A stretch of 38,224 bases of DNA from Pseudoselenomonas ruminantium (GTDB lineage Bacteria > Bacillota > Negativicutes > Selenomonadales > Selenomonadaceae): assembly GCA_002373045.1 (NCBI GenBank), contig DFHU01000026.1, positions 35,879 through 74,102 on the forward strand, read 5' to 3'. Positions 1 through 8,752 of the stretch are shown in pieces (positions within the stretch are counted from its first letter, which is position 1; each line of letters begins with the position of its first letter). A program made the translations under genes and the position numbers. The notes under the pieces were generated by a model. The model worked only from the letters and a program-made list of their open reading frames with translations, did no database searches and was not told the DNA's origin.

Positions 1-671
1 TAACTGGCGATATTCAGCGTAAACGCCGTCTTACCCATGGACGGTCGCGCTGCCACGAGGATGAGGTCAGACTTCTGCAAGCCTGCCGTGAGTTTGTCCA
101 AATCCTTAAAACCAGAGCTGATACCCGTAAGGCCACCCTTGGACTCATAGAGCACATTGATGCGTTCAAAGGTACGCATAACGATATTCTTCATGGGTTC
201 AAAGGCGCCGCCGCCCTGACGGCTGGCGACCGCGAGAATCTTCTTCTCCGCCTCATCCATGATATTTTCGACTTCGTCGCTATCCTCATATGCCTTGCCT
301 GCAATTTCCGTAGCGACGTTAATCAAATTGCGCAGTTCTGCCTTTTCCTTGACGATTTTTGCATGATAGCTGACATTGGCGGCCGTACCCACGATATTGG
401 CCAGCTGGGTGATAAAGCCCAGCCCGCCCACCTTGTCGAGCATATCGGTTTTCCGCAATTCTTCGGTCAAGGTTACGAGGTCCACGGCTTCATCATTATT
501 CTGCAGGCGCACCATGGCCTCATAGATAATACGGTGGGTTTCCCGATAGAAATCATCCGGTTGCAGGATTTCCTGCACCTCGATGATGGCTTCTTTTTTG
601 ATGAGCATAGCCCCTAAAACGGCCTGTTCAGCCTCAATATTCTGTGGGGGCACCCGTTCTGGTAATGCCAT
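1..671 (-). CDS. dnaB: Replicative DNA helicase DnaB, C-terminal part cut off by window edge
   Basis: Hexameric 5'-3' helicase that unwinds DNA at the replication fork. The reverse strand from 671 translates to MALPERVPPQNIEAEQAVLG, the typical DnaB N-terminus, followed by the helical N-terminal domain and linker. The last visible stretch, LILVAARPSMGKTAFTL, is the RecA-like Walker A motif (GKT). About 223 codons are present; the rest of the RecA domain lies beyond position 1. The start is supported by a GAGGAG site eight bases upstream, formed by the last codons of the preceding Lon-type gene, whose stop is five bases away. It is the last visible gene of the yybS-gdpP-rplI-lonC-dnaB operon, so translation is probably coupled to the protease gene. 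Confidence 0.96.
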   Translation of the reverse strand, partial: MALPERVPPQNIEAEQAVLGAMLIKKEAIIEVQEILQPDDFYRETHRIIYEAMVRLQNNDEAVDLVTLTEELRKTDMLDKVGGLGFITQLANIVGTAANVSYHAKIVKEKAELRNLINVATEIAGKAYEDSDEVENIMDEAEKKILAVASRQGGGAFEPMKNIVMRTFERINVLYESKGGLTGISSGFKDLDKLTAGLQKSDLILVAARPSMGKTAFTLNIAS

Positions 672-676
672 TTTCC

Positions 677-2659
677 TTACTCCTCTTTACTTTCCGGCTC
701 AAAGATATAGCCAAAAGCCTCCTCAGCCGTAGATACGGGGTGAATATCCAGTCCCAAATGTTCCTTGGGGATATCCTTGCTGTTTTCCTTGGGAATGACC
801 AGCGTCTTTATGCCCGTCTGCTTGGCGCCATAGGCTTTTTCAAAGACGCCGCCCACGGGGCGAACCCGGCCGGCCAAGGAAATCTCGCCGGTTACAGCCA
901 CATCCTGACGGATTTTCCGGCCGGTTACGGCACTGGTAATCACCGCCAGAATCGCTGTACCCGCACTAGGACCGTCAATATTGCCGCCGCCGATGACATT
1001 GATATGCACGTCATAATCGTGCAAATCCTTGCCCGTCAGCTGCCGCATAACAGATGCAGCGTTGAATACGGAATCCTTGGCCATGGAACCGGCGGTTTCA
1101 TTGAAACGCACCGTCCCCTTGCCTTTTTCCTTAGCGGGGAACGCCACGGCTTCAATCTCGATAGCCGAACCTAAGAAACCGGCTACGCCCAGACCAAAGA
1201 TATGCCCCTGCAGGGCTGTATCCGAAGCCTTTTTCGTCACATAGGGCGTCAGACGGCTGACCTGCGTAACTTCGTAGATATCCGCCTTGCTGATTTCCAC
1301 CTGCGGGCCATTTTCGGTGCCCAAATCCTCCAGTTTGAACTGTTCACCGACACCACAGCGCTCCAACGCCAGGCTGTAGGCATCGGCCAGAATATTGATG
1401 GCCTTACGCCCTTCAATGGTGTACTCACTGATAAGGCCTGCCACCTCGTCGCTGACCTCCACATGGAGTTTTTCCGCCGCATTGCGCACAATCTGCTGAA
1501 TGTGCTTCGGTGTCAATGGTTCAAAGTAAATCTCCGCACAGCGGGAACGCAGGGCGGGGTTGATATGCCCCGCATCCCTTGTCGTCGCGCCAATCAACAC
1601 GAAATCTGCCGGCGCACCTTCCTCAAAGAGTTTTTTGATATAAGGCGGCACCTTGGGGTCCGTGGGGTCATAATAGGCCGACTCGAAGTAGGCACGCTTG
1701 TCTTCCAAGACCTTTAACAGCTTATTCTGCAACATTTCATCCATTTCGCCGATTTCGTCAATGAACAAAATACCGCCATGCGCATCGGTGACAAGTCCCG
1801 GTTTCGGTTCAGGAATACCGCTGTCCGCGAGCGTTTTCTGCGCGCCCTGATAGATGGGGTCATGGACAGAGCCCAGCAAAGGATTGGTGATATCCCGCGG
1901 GTCCCAGCGCAGCGTCGTACCGTCGGTTTCCACAAACGGTGCTTCATCGCCAAAGGGCGATACCGCCTTTTTCTTGGCCGCCTCGAGCACCAGACGTGCG
2001 GCTGTGGTCTTGCCGACCCCTGGTGGCCCATAGAGCAATAAATGCTGGGGGTACGGGGAACTTAATTTCGCCATCAGCGACTTAACAGCCCGTTCCTGCC
2101 CCACGATTTCACTGAAATCCTGCGGGCGCAGAAGTTCCATAATGGACTGGGTCAGCTTGATGCTTTCGAGCTTTTCGAGCTTTTCCCGCTTTTCCTTATC
2201 CTGCGGACTTTCGTTGCCGCCTTTTTCGTCCTTAATGACCTGCTGACGGATATCGTTGACATAATCCGCATGGTCTTTTTCGAGCTTTTCGTTGACCTTT
2301 TTCTCGATGCTGTCCTCGACATTGCGGCGGGCCACCAAATCGGCCACGCGCTCGGAGAGCGCATCCATAATCTGCGGCACCTGCTCAGCCTTGGGTGCAG
2401 GCGCAATCAGGGGGTCTTCACCCAAGATGCGCTGCAGGGCCAGTACCCTGTCGCAGGGGTCAGCAGAACGCATTAAGTCCAGCGCCTTCATCTTCCCGGC
2501 CTGAATCACCAATTTCTCCGTGCCCATAACATCCACCAGAATGGCATAGAGCGCTTCAATCTGCCGATCTAAAGGCGTCGCATTGCGTGAAGCAGGAGCA
2601 GGCAATGCCTGCTCCTGTTTTTTCGTAAATAGATTGCGAATAAAATCCAGTAATTTCAT
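677..2659 (-). CDS. lonC: Lon-family ATP-dependent protease, LonB/LonC type
   Basis: 660-residue cytoplasmic AAA+ serine protease. An N-terminal region of about 170 residues, rich in charged helices, is unlike the LonA substrate domain. The AAA+ module follows, with Walker A GPPGVGKT near residue 215 and Walker B GGILFIDEIGEM. The C-terminal S16 protease domain has the catalytic serine in GPSAG at residue 565 and the lysine at 608, 43 residues apart as in Escherichia coli Lon. Length and layout fit the LonC group that resembles LonB, known mainly from spore-forming Firmicutes, better than LonA. It sits between rplI and dnaB in a housekeeping operon; the gap to rplI is one base. The Lon protease assignment is firm, the LonC subgroup is from memory. 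Confidence 0.88.
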   Translation of the reverse strand: MKLLDFIRNLFTKKQEQALPAPASRNATPLDRQIEALYAILVDVMGTEKLVIQAGKMKALDLMRSADPCDRVLALQRILGEDPLIAPAPKAEQVPQIMDALSERVADLVARRNVEDSIEKKVNEKLEKDHADYVNDIRQQVIKDEKGGNESPQDKEKREKLEKLESIKLTQSIMELLRPQDFSEIVGQERAVKSLMAKLSSPYPQHLLLYGPPGVGKTTAARLVLEAAKKKAVSPFGDEAPFVETDGTTLRWDPRDITNPLLGSVHDPIYQGAQKTLADSGIPEPKPGLVTDAHGGILFIDEIGEMDEMLQNKLLKVLEDKRAYFESAYYDPTDPKVPPYIKKLFEEGAPADFVLIGATTRDAGHINPALRSRCAEIYFEPLTPKHIQQIVRNAAEKLHVEVSDEVAGLISEYTIEGRKAINILADAYSLALERCGVGEQFKLEDLGTENGPQVEISKADIYEVTQVSRLTPYVTKKASDTALQGHIFGLGVAGFLGSAIEIEAVAFPAKEKGKGTVRFNETAGSMAKDSVFNAASVMRQLTGKDLHDYDVHINVIGGGNIDGPSAGTAILAVITSAVTGRKIRQDVAVTGEISLAGRVRPVGGVFEKAYGAKQTGIKTLVIPKENSKDIPKEHLGLDIHPVSTAEEAFGYIFEPESKEE

Positions 2660-2660
2660 A

Positions 2661-3104
2661 TCAACCTGCCACTACATTGACCTTGATGGTGCTGGTAACC
2701 GAAGGATGTACCTTAATCACGGCTTCATATTCACCCGTGCCGGTCACATCGCCCTTGATGGTGATTTTCCGACGGTCGATATCAATATTTTCCTTCTTCA
2801 AGGCTTCTGCCACATCCTTGCCCGTAACGGAGCCAAAGAGCTTGCCATTTTCACCGATTTTTACGGGGATGGTCACGGACACTTTTTCGAGCTGCGCAGC
2901 CATCAGTTTTGCTTCATCTGTAGCCATAGCCTCTTTGCGAGCCTTGGAGCCAGCCTGTGCCTTGGCCACATTCATATTCTCAGCATTGGCCAGCACTGCT
3001 GCCTTGCGGGGCAGGAGGAAGTTACGGCCGTAACCTTCCGAAACCTCTACAATATCACCTTTTTTGCCTAATTTTTTAACGTCCTGCTGCAGAATCACTT
3101 TCAT
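2661..3104 (-). CDS. rplI: 50S ribosomal protein L9
   Basis: 147-residue large-subunit protein binding 23S rRNA. The start MKVILQQDVKKLGKKGDIVE and the following GYGRNFLLPRKAA are the classic L9 N-terminal domain, joined by a long charged helix to the C-terminal RNA-binding domain. An in-frame ATG lies nine bases further upstream (3113), but it touches the GAGGAG site. The ATG at 3104 has ten-base spacing and gives the family-typical first residues, so it was chosen. The start lies inside the 3' end of gdpP, an overlap of about 29 bases, so translation is probably coupled. rplI next to gdpP and dnaB is the usual Firmicute arrangement. Confidence 0.97.
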   Translation of the reverse strand: MKVILQQDVKKLGKKGDIVEVSEGYGRNFLLPRKAAVLANAENMNVAKAQAGSKARKEAMATDEAKLMAAQLEKVSVTIPVKIGENGKLFGSVTGKDVAEALKKENIDIDRRKITIKGDVTGTGEYEAVIKVHPSVTSTIKVNVVAG

Positions 3105-5085
3105 CTTTATCATTCTCCTCTATATATTTTTCACTGATTTCAATAACCTTGGCTTTAATATCTGCCAAAGAAGCACCCTTTACCTGCGCGCCGGCCACAT
3201 TCTGATGACCGCCGCCGCCCAAAGCCTCCATGATGACCTGCACATTGAGGTCACCGGTTGAGCGGGCACTTAGCCCGATGGTGTCCTCAGTAAGCTGGAA
3301 AATCAGGATGCTCATGCGCACATTTTCAATGCGCAGCAGCCCATCTGCGGCCTGCGCCGCGATAACCTGAATATTGGGCATCGTTTCCGGGATGGTGGAA
3401 ATAATCAACCCACCAGGGAAAAGTTCTGCCCGGGCCTTGGTTTTCGCCAACGCCACTGTCGTTTCGTAGTCGGAACGGAACAGATGGCGTACCATCACGG
3501 GGTCAGCACCGCTGCGCCGCAGGAAGGCCGCGGCATCAAAGGTGCGCACACCGGTCTGTATCGCAAAATTCTTCGTATCGACCACAATGCCGGAGTAGAG
3601 CGCCGTCGCATCCAACCGCCCCAAACGGATATCCTCGCCAAAGTACATCAGGAGTTCCGTAATCAGCTCACTCGTGGAGCTGGCCCCCGGTTCAATGTAC
3701 ACTAGCAGCGGATTCTTGATAAAGTTCTCGCTGCGGCGGTGATGGTCAATAACAACCACCTGATGTACACGCTCCAAGAGCGTGGGGTCTGCGACCAAAT
3801 GCGGAATATGCGTATCGACCACGATAAGCACCGGGCTTAAGGCCGTAGAATTTTTGATATCCATTGCATGGACAAATACGCCTTCATATTCTTCTTTATC
3901 CTTAAGCAAATCATGGAATTTGTCAATACCATCATTCATGTCAGACAGGACAATATGAAAATTCTTTTCCAACTGACGGGCCATCTTGGCTACACCCATA
4001 GCCGCACCGAAGCAGTCAAAGTCCTCATTATGGTGCCCCATGATATAGATTTCATCGGCACCTTCCATGATTTCCCGCAAGGCATGTGCAACCACCCGGG
4101 CCTTTACACGCGTATGCTTTTCTACGGCCTTGGCCTTGCCGCCAAAGAACTGGGTCTTGCCATTCATCTGCACGGCTACCTGGTCACCGCCGCGGCCCAA
4201 GGCCAAATCCAGCCCGGCCTGCGCCTGCGCGCCGAGCTCGGCCATAGTCTGATTTTCCGCTACCGCAATCCCCATCGAAAGGGTTACCGGCAGGCGGTTG
4301 GTACTCTGGAGCTGCCGCGCCTTATCGAGCACATCAAACTTATCGTTCAAGGCCTGATCAAGTCCTGCCCGCGTCAGAATGACCACATAGAGGTCCTCAT
4401 TGATCCTGCGCATAAACCCGCCGAGATTTTTCATCCACTTGTCGATGGTCTGATTAACCGCCAGGAGCAAGGAAGTACGTTCGGCCTCCGTCTGCCCCTG
4501 CATGACTTCGTCATAGTTATCAATCTGAACATACACCAGCACCGTACGGCTCTGCTGAAAGGTATTCTTGAGCTGCTCATGGCTGGTCACATCCTGGATG
4601 TAGAGCGTCATCAACGGTTCCTGCCGCGGCGCCATCTGCACCGGATGATAGTAAACATGATAATACTTATCCGAGTTCGCAAAGACATACTCGCCTTCCT
4701 GCCCCCAGATTGGTGCAACGATAATCCCGGGCAGCAAATCCTTCACATCGGTATCCTGCTCCGGCTTCTTGCCAAAAAAAACCTCCATGCGGTCATTGCA
4801 CCACTGGATGCGCCCATCTTCATTGACAATCATAATGGCCTGCGGCAGTTCATCCACAGCATAATTGAGCATTTCATTGATATTGCGCACTACATTGCGG
4901 CAATAGCGTTCAAACCGCCGCGAGCGGTCTGCACAGCGCTCCCGGGCAAAGGAGGCCAGCGCCAACCATACCAGTCCGGCAATGGCGGCAATGTAAAGAT
5001 TATAGTAGGATAGCACGCCGATAAGAATCAGCATGATCAGCAAATGTATAGTTAAATCTATCCACGCCGAAAGATTTCGTGGCAT
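3076..5085 (-). CDS. gdpP: GdpP-type cyclic-di-AMP phosphodiesterase (PAS, degenerate GGDEF, DHH-DHHA1)
   Basis: 669-residue membrane protein that in its family hydrolyses c-di-AMP to pApA. Two N-terminal membrane helices (about residues 8-50) are followed by a PAS-like region (NEDGRIQWCND), a degenerate GGDEF domain (near 180-310), and a DHH domain with GHHNEDFDCFGA and VIDHHRRS. The DHHA1 end has the glycine-rich LGGGGHQNVAGA. The canonical first motif reads GHxNPDxD; here NP is replaced by NE, but the metal-binding His and Asp positions remain. It lies ten bases after yybS and overlaps rplI, the same order as yybS-yybT-rplI of Bacillus. c-di-AMP level links potassium homeostasis and wall stress. 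Confidence 0.95.
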   Translation of the reverse strand: MPRNLSAWIDLTIHLLIMLILIGVLSYYNLYIAAIAGLVWLALASFARERCADRSRRFERYCRNVVRNINEMLNYAVDELPQAIMIVNEDGRIQWCNDRMEVFFGKKPEQDTDVKDLLPGIIVAPIWGQEGEYVFANSDKYYHVYYHPVQMAPRQEPLMTLYIQDVTSHEQLKNTFQQSRTVLVYVQIDNYDEVMQGQTEAERTSLLLAVNQTIDKWMKNLGGFMRRINEDLYVVILTRAGLDQALNDKFDVLDKARQLQSTNRLPVTLSMGIAVAENQTMAELGAQAQAGLDLALGRGGDQVAVQMNGKTQFFGGKAKAVEKHTRVKARVVAHALREIMEGADEIYIMGHHNEDFDCFGAAMGVAKMARQLEKNFHIVLSDMNDGIDKFHDLLKDKEEYEGVFVHAMDIKNSTALSPVLIVVDTHIPHLVADPTLLERVHQVVVIDHHRRSENFIKNPLLVYIEPGASSTSELITELLMYFGEDIRLGRLDATALYSGIVVDTKNFAIQTGVRTFDAAAFLRRSGADPVMVRHLFRSDYETTVALAKTKARAELFPGGLIISTIPETMPNIQVIAAQAADGLLRIENVRMSILIFQLTEDTIGLSARSTGDLNVQVIMEALGGGGHQNVAGAQVKGASLADIKAKVIEISEKYIEENDKDESDSAAGR

Positions 5086-5095
5086 TTAGCGCACC

Positions 5096-6058
5096 TCATT
5101 TCTGCTTACGGGCGGCAAAGCGCTGCCGATAGTCAAAGAGCATATCGATAAGCCCCGTCATTGCTGTAACCTGTGCCAAAAAGGGATTCATTAAAATAAA
5201 CACATAAAATACAATCCGCAGGAACAGCTTTACCTTAAAATTGCGGAACAAGCAATGCACCAACACCAGCCCCTGCACTAACCCGGCGATAATCGCCAGG
5301 GCATTGGCATTCAGCGACAGCTGATAAAGCCACATAATCTGCCGGGTGCCGCCCCAGTAAAGTCCCACCAGCGCAAAACCAAACAGGTACAAAAATCCCT
5401 GCGACAAACGCCACTCGTGAACGGGGGGAAACTGCGGCACACTATGCCCCAGCCGCCGCAGCACCCTGCTGCCGGATATATATGCAGCAGATGCATACAA
5501 AAGCCCCATCAGGATAAAGACCAGCGGAAACAGATAGTTGAGCATCTTCAATCCCTGCTCGATATCCGTGCGTGCCTGCGCCAAATCCGCCTCGTTCATG
5601 CCCAGTCCTTCATAAACCTGCAGCGTTGAGTCAAAGGACGATTGCAGCAGATCCACCTGCATGGCCAGCGGATTCACATCCGTCACCAACAGCAAAAGTC
5701 CGACCGCCGCCAACTGTCCGGCAATAGCCGCCAGCAGCGTCAGCATAAAAGACCTGACGCCCGGCCATCCCTGAGAAAAGGCCCAGCCCAAAAGGAGCCC
5801 TGCCGGAGCAAAGGCAACAACCAATCGCAGGGAAAGCAGAGGTTCCACCAACAGCCCCACCAGTATACCGGCGGCGGCTGTTGCCATAATGCCCCAGCGC
5901 AGGCCGTGGCGCACCACCAAAACAATCAGCGGCAAAGGCCAGAACAACACCAGTAGAAAACCGATGAACGGCAAGTAAACCGCCATCAGTGCCAGCACCA
6001 CACTCAGCGCCGTCAAGAGTCCGCTCTCCGTCAAGGGAGTGATTCTATGTTGATTCAT
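5096..6058 (-). CDS. yybS: YybS-like (DUF2232) multi-pass membrane protein
   Basis: 320-residue integral membrane protein with roughly eight hydrophobic segments and the pattern ESGLLTALSVVLALMAVYLP near the N-terminus that is typical of DUF2232/YybS. Its molecular function is not established. It opens the yybS-gdpP-rplI-lonC-dnaB operon, with an extended -10 promoter 30 to 60 bases upstream and an AAAGGATG ribosome site. The constant neighbourhood with gdpP in Firmicutes suggests a role tied to the envelope or c-di-AMP, but this is inference only. Confidence 0.85.
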   Translation of the reverse strand: MNQHRITPLTESGLLTALSVVLALMAVYLPFIGFLLVLFWPLPLIVLVVRHGLRWGIMATAAAGILVGLLVEPLLSLRLVVAFAPAGLLLGWAFSQGWPGVRSFMLTLLAAIAGQLAAVGLLLLVTDVNPLAMQVDLLQSSFDSTLQVYEGLGMNEADLAQARTDIEQGLKMLNYLFPLVFILMGLLYASAAYISGSRVLRRLGHSVPQFPPVHEWRLSQGFLYLFGFALVGLYWGGTRQIMWLYQLSLNANALAIIAGLVQGLVLVHCLFRNFKVKLFLRIVFYVFILMNPFLAQVTAMTGLIDMLFDYRQRFAARKQK

Positions 6059-6088
6059 ATTGTCATCCTTTCATAAAAACCACACCCC

Positions 6089-6117
6089 ATTATAGCAGAA
6101 AAGGATACGCATGTCTT
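6089..6117 (-). promoter_or_regulatory. Sigma-70 promoter of the yybS-dnaB operon, extended -10
   Basis: Reading the minus strand: AAGACA (6112-6117), a 17-base spacer, then TGCTATAAT, where TATAAT is 6089-6094 and TG is the extended -10. It lies about 30 bases upstream of the yybS start and is the only strong promoter seen between yybS and the upstream cluster. Confidence 0.75.
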
Positions 6118-6159
6118 GAAAGCAGGTACTAATTCACTTGCGATCCGTATCGGATGATA

Positions 6160-6921
6160 CTATTTCTGTAAATTGCCAACCACTTTCCACTGATCTATAA
6201 CTGGCTTCGGAATAAGTATTTTCTTCGTTCCCACCGATGTGCCAAACAAAAGGTTAACCATATCTGCATTTAGCGTTTCTGTCATTATTTCTGAATTCAT
6301 TCTTAACATAAACCCCCATGGCTGCTTAACCCAGGCATGTTCAAATGAAACTATTTTTTCCACGCCATTATTCAACAACTCCAGCTGGGGCAACTTATCT
6401 GTTTCAAATACCACGCCATCTTTTGCCCCACGCCCCATGAGCATAATAAACGAGACATAAGTCGCTTGCCTTTTTTCATGTTCTAGCTGTTTACGAAGGG
6501 CTATAACATAATCCTCCCTGCCAGCATCTGTGCCTAGCAAATAAATACTATCAACATAATCAACCCCATTGTCCTTGCCTCTCCTCAAGCCAGGATTATC
6601 TTTGCCGCTATAATCCCCGAGGAATTTGTCCACACGATTTTCCCCTATCTCTTCTCCCGCCACAACTCCATTATTTTCCGGAGTATCAAGTGCAGGCTCC
6701 TTTAAAGGACCATACACCACCAACACGTCATCAGCCTCCCTCTCCCCAGCAGACGAATCAACAACTTCAACAGGCGAATACGAATCAACAACTTCAGCAG
6801 ATGTTGTTGGTTCACTTGATGCTGCCCTCCTTGCCGAATGCTCATGCCTGACTATAGTCTCTGCCGATGCATAGGTAGATAACAACAAGCAAATGCATAA
6901 TGAAACCAAGCACTTACACAT
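6160..6921 (-). CDS. Exported protein of unknown function, last gene of the secreted-protein cluster
   Basis: 253 residues; I do not recognise the family. The N-terminus MCKCLVSLCICLLLSTYASA is a signal peptide with a likely cut after ASA. Residues about 25-90 are low complexity and acidic, with repeated VVDS segments, and are probably disordered. The rest looks like a compact mixed domain: SIYLLGTDAGREDYVIALRK, then a helix rich in Lys and Glu and a beta-rich end with WGFMLRMNSEI. The start follows the CAP-domain gene by nine bases, so both are probably on one transcript. The region after its stop has a weak ATCCG/CGGAT palindrome but no clear terminator. Confidence 0.8.
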   Translation of the reverse strand: MCKCLVSLCICLLLSTYASAETIVRHEHSARRAASSEPTTSAEVVDSYSPVEVVDSSAGEREADDVLVVYGPLKEPALDTPENNGVVAGEEIGENRVDKFLGDYSGKDNPGLRRGKDNGVDYVDSIYLLGTDAGREDYVIALRKQLEHEKRQATYVSFIMLMGRGAKDGVVFETDKLPQLELLNNGVEKIVSFEHAWVKQPWGFMLRMNSEIMTETLNADMVNLLFGTSVGTKKILIPKPVIDQWKVVGNLQK

Positions 6922-6930
6922 AACAGCCTC

Positions 6931-7644
6931 CTATTTTTGTAAAAAAATTTGCACCCAATAATGATGATACTTGCTATTTGGTACATAAATATACCCTACC
7001 CCCAAGGAATTATAATCTGGATAAAGTATATTTTCCCTATGCGTTGGCGAATTCATCCATTGGTATATCGCGTCCTTGGGAGTAGCCGCCCCTGCCTGCA
7101 AATTCTCTCCAGCTTGCCGATAATTTATGCCTTTCAACACAGTATTATACGGGCTTCCATCAGGACGAGTATGTGAATATAACTGCACAGCCTCTTCAGC
7201 ACGAATGGCCGCTGCCTCCGACAAGGCAAAGTCTGCCTTTAATTGCGACAATCCTGCCTTTTTACGTTCTTCATTAGTAAGGCGCAAAATATCCATGGCA
7301 AAGGTTCCCCAATCCGTGGCATCTTCACCCTTTTTATCCCCCGTTATATGAAACAAATATGTTTCCGGAGGCAATGGCTTTCCTTGCGAATAAAATGTTG
7401 CCTGTACATATACATCGCCAGCCCCAATAAAGCGTACAATGTACTGTCCCTTTTTGTCCTGTATAATCTCCGCCACTTGATTATCACTAACTTCATAAGT
7501 TACCTTCAACCCCGGGAAATACCAGTTTGTCCCAGTCTTGCGATCATATTCTCCTGCCAGCTTATCATTTGCTGCTCCCAGGACACACCCCATCCCCATA
7601 CACAGGCACGCCATAACCACTATAAGCATTTTAAAAATGTTCAT
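6931..7644 (-). CDS. Exported CAP-domain (SCP/PR-1-like) protein with N-terminal Ig-like region
   Basis: 237 residues. A signal peptide (MNIFKMLIVVMACLCMGMG, with a possible lipobox-like Cys) is followed by about 80 residues of beta structure resembling a bacterial Ig-like domain (VSDNQVAEIIQDKKGQYIVRF, GAGDVYVQATFYSQG). The C-terminal 125 residues form a CAP domain: LRLTNEERKKAGL, AAIRAEEAVQLYSHTRPDG, AGENLQAG, and MNSPTHRENILYPDYNSLGVG. The conserved His and Glu residues of the CAP cavity (SHTRP, GENL, HRENIL) are present. Bacterial members of this family (YkwD-like) are extracellular and mostly without known activity. An ideal GGAGGTGG ribosome site precedes the ATG. It belongs to the exported cluster, after a stem-loop. 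Confidence 0.88.
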   Translation of the reverse strand: MNIFKMLIVVMACLCMGMGCVLGAANDKLAGEYDRKTGTNWYFPGLKVTYEVSDNQVAEIIQDKKGQYIVRFIGAGDVYVQATFYSQGKPLPPETYLFHITGDKKGEDATDWGTFAMDILRLTNEERKKAGLSQLKADFALSEAAAIRAEEAVQLYSHTRPDGSPYNTVLKGINYRQAGENLQAGAATPKDAIYQWMNSPTHRENILYPDYNSLGVGYIYVPNSKYHHYWVQIFLQK

Positions 7645-7669
7645 AGTTCCACCTCCATAAACGAATAAT

Positions 7670-7704
7670 GATAACGCCCATCTAACGAAATGATGGGCGT
7701 TATC
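7670..7704. terminator. 13-bp perfect stem-loop between LPP20-like and CAP-domain genes
   Basis: GATAACGCCCATC (7670-7682) pairs perfectly with GATGGGCGTTATC (7692-7704) across a nine-base loop. On the minus strand, the direction of transcription, it is followed by ATTATT rather than a clear run of T. It may therefore be a weak terminator or an RNA processing and stability stem separating the last two genes from the cluster. Confidence 0.6.
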
Positions 7705-7726
7705 TCTATTGCTATGTTTTGCCTAA

Positions 7727-8701
7727 TCAGCGCAGGAACACAACTTTTAAGTTATCCAGGAAAGCTGTTTTGCCGTTTTCCATTAATACACGATTTGCAT
7801 CTGCTACAGAAATGACAGGGTTGCCATTGTGGTTATCCAACGAAACAGCTTTCACTACCAGCGGATTGCTGCCAGCACGCGAAATCTTGTCCGGGCTGGT
7901 TGTATATGCCGCCATGCCCTCAGAAACCACTTTATCATAATCAAGGTTCTTATAGCCATAAATAGCCTGCCCCTCAGCATTTTTTATCACAGGGCTCATA
8001 ACAGGTTTCAGCCCCAAGCCACGGCAATCAACTACCAATCCAGTAAATCCACCAATGGCCCCAGCATTGCTAACTGCAGGCTGAGTAGGTGCCTGTGGTG
8101 CCGGCGCCGGGCTAACCGGAGTTGCAGGTGCCGTAACTGCCGGGATAGATGGATTTGCCGGCAGATTGGACGCCGGTGTTACGCTCGTATTGACATTCAC
8201 GCTAACGCTTACGGACGGAACCGCCGGAGCTACTGATGCTACCGGAGCAGGAAAAGCTTCAACAGCAGCGGGTTTCGGCATAACAGCCTGTGCCACAGAG
8301 TTTGATACACCAAACATGGATACTTCCATAGTAACCTGGTAACCACCATCAGGCGTAACACCTTCCGCTACTACCCTGGCGCCCTTAATCATCGCATTGA
8401 CCTTGGTTTTTATAACATCACTGGTTACCATCATGTTTTCTACTGTGGTTTCCGCATCTACATTTACCCCTTGCACAGCCTCTGCTAATTGCCTGTAACC
8501 ATCTGCCACAGCCGCACGCCGAGCCATCATTCTTGCCTGCGCAGGATTCATTGCCCTTGCTGATGCAATTCCCATGCCTTGGACCCTAATCTTGGCATCA
8601 TTCCAGTCAACCCCAGATGCCTTGACAATACTTCCTGGCAATACCAGCATTACGGCCACTATCATTAACAATAGATACCTGATTATTGACATTTTTTTCA
8701 T
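7727..8701 (-). CDS. Exported LPP20/FlgT-like protein with proline-rich linker (paralogue A)
   Basis: 324 residues. A signal peptide (YLLLMIVAVMLVLPGSIVKA) leads to an LPP20-like domain, about residues 30-130: RVQGMGIASARAMNPAQARM, then RRAAVADGYRQLAEAV, VDAETTVENMM and IKGARVV. A 70-residue linker rich in Pro, Ala and Val joins it to a C-terminal domain of about 105 residues: TGLVVDCRGLGLKPVMSPVI, YGYKNLDYDKVV, NPLVVKAV, and a final VVFLR. The protein at 9545-10378 has the same domains and near-identical motifs but a shorter linker. No lipobox Cys is seen, so it is probably periplasmic rather than a lipoprotein. LPP20-type domains occur in envelope and flagellar accessory proteins; the specific role is unknown. 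Confidence 0.85.
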   Translation of the reverse strand: MKKMSIIRYLLLMIVAVMLVLPGSIVKASGVDWNDAKIRVQGMGIASARAMNPAQARMMARRAAVADGYRQLAEAVQGVNVDAETTVENMMVTSDVIKTKVNAMIKGARVVAEGVTPDGGYQVTMEVSMFGVSNSVAQAVMPKPAAVEAFPAPVASVAPAVPSVSVSVNVNTSVTPASNLPANPSIPAVTAPATPVSPAPAPQAPTQPAVSNAGAIGGFTGLVVDCRGLGLKPVMSPVIKNAEGQAIYGYKNLDYDKVVSEGMAAYTTSPDKISRAGSNPLVVKAVSLDNHNGNPVISVADANRVLMENGKTAFLDNLKVVFLR

Positions 8702-8752
8702 CTTCTACATCCTCCTACTAGCAAACTCTCCTACTATCAAGCACTTATGCCT

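Noticed and set aside
644..1174. Long plus-strand open frames opposite lonC, gdpP and other genes (for example 3868-5013, 31160-32137)
   Set aside because: They lie antisense to well-recognised genes, lack ribosome sites and known motifs, and arise from codon bias on the coding strand.
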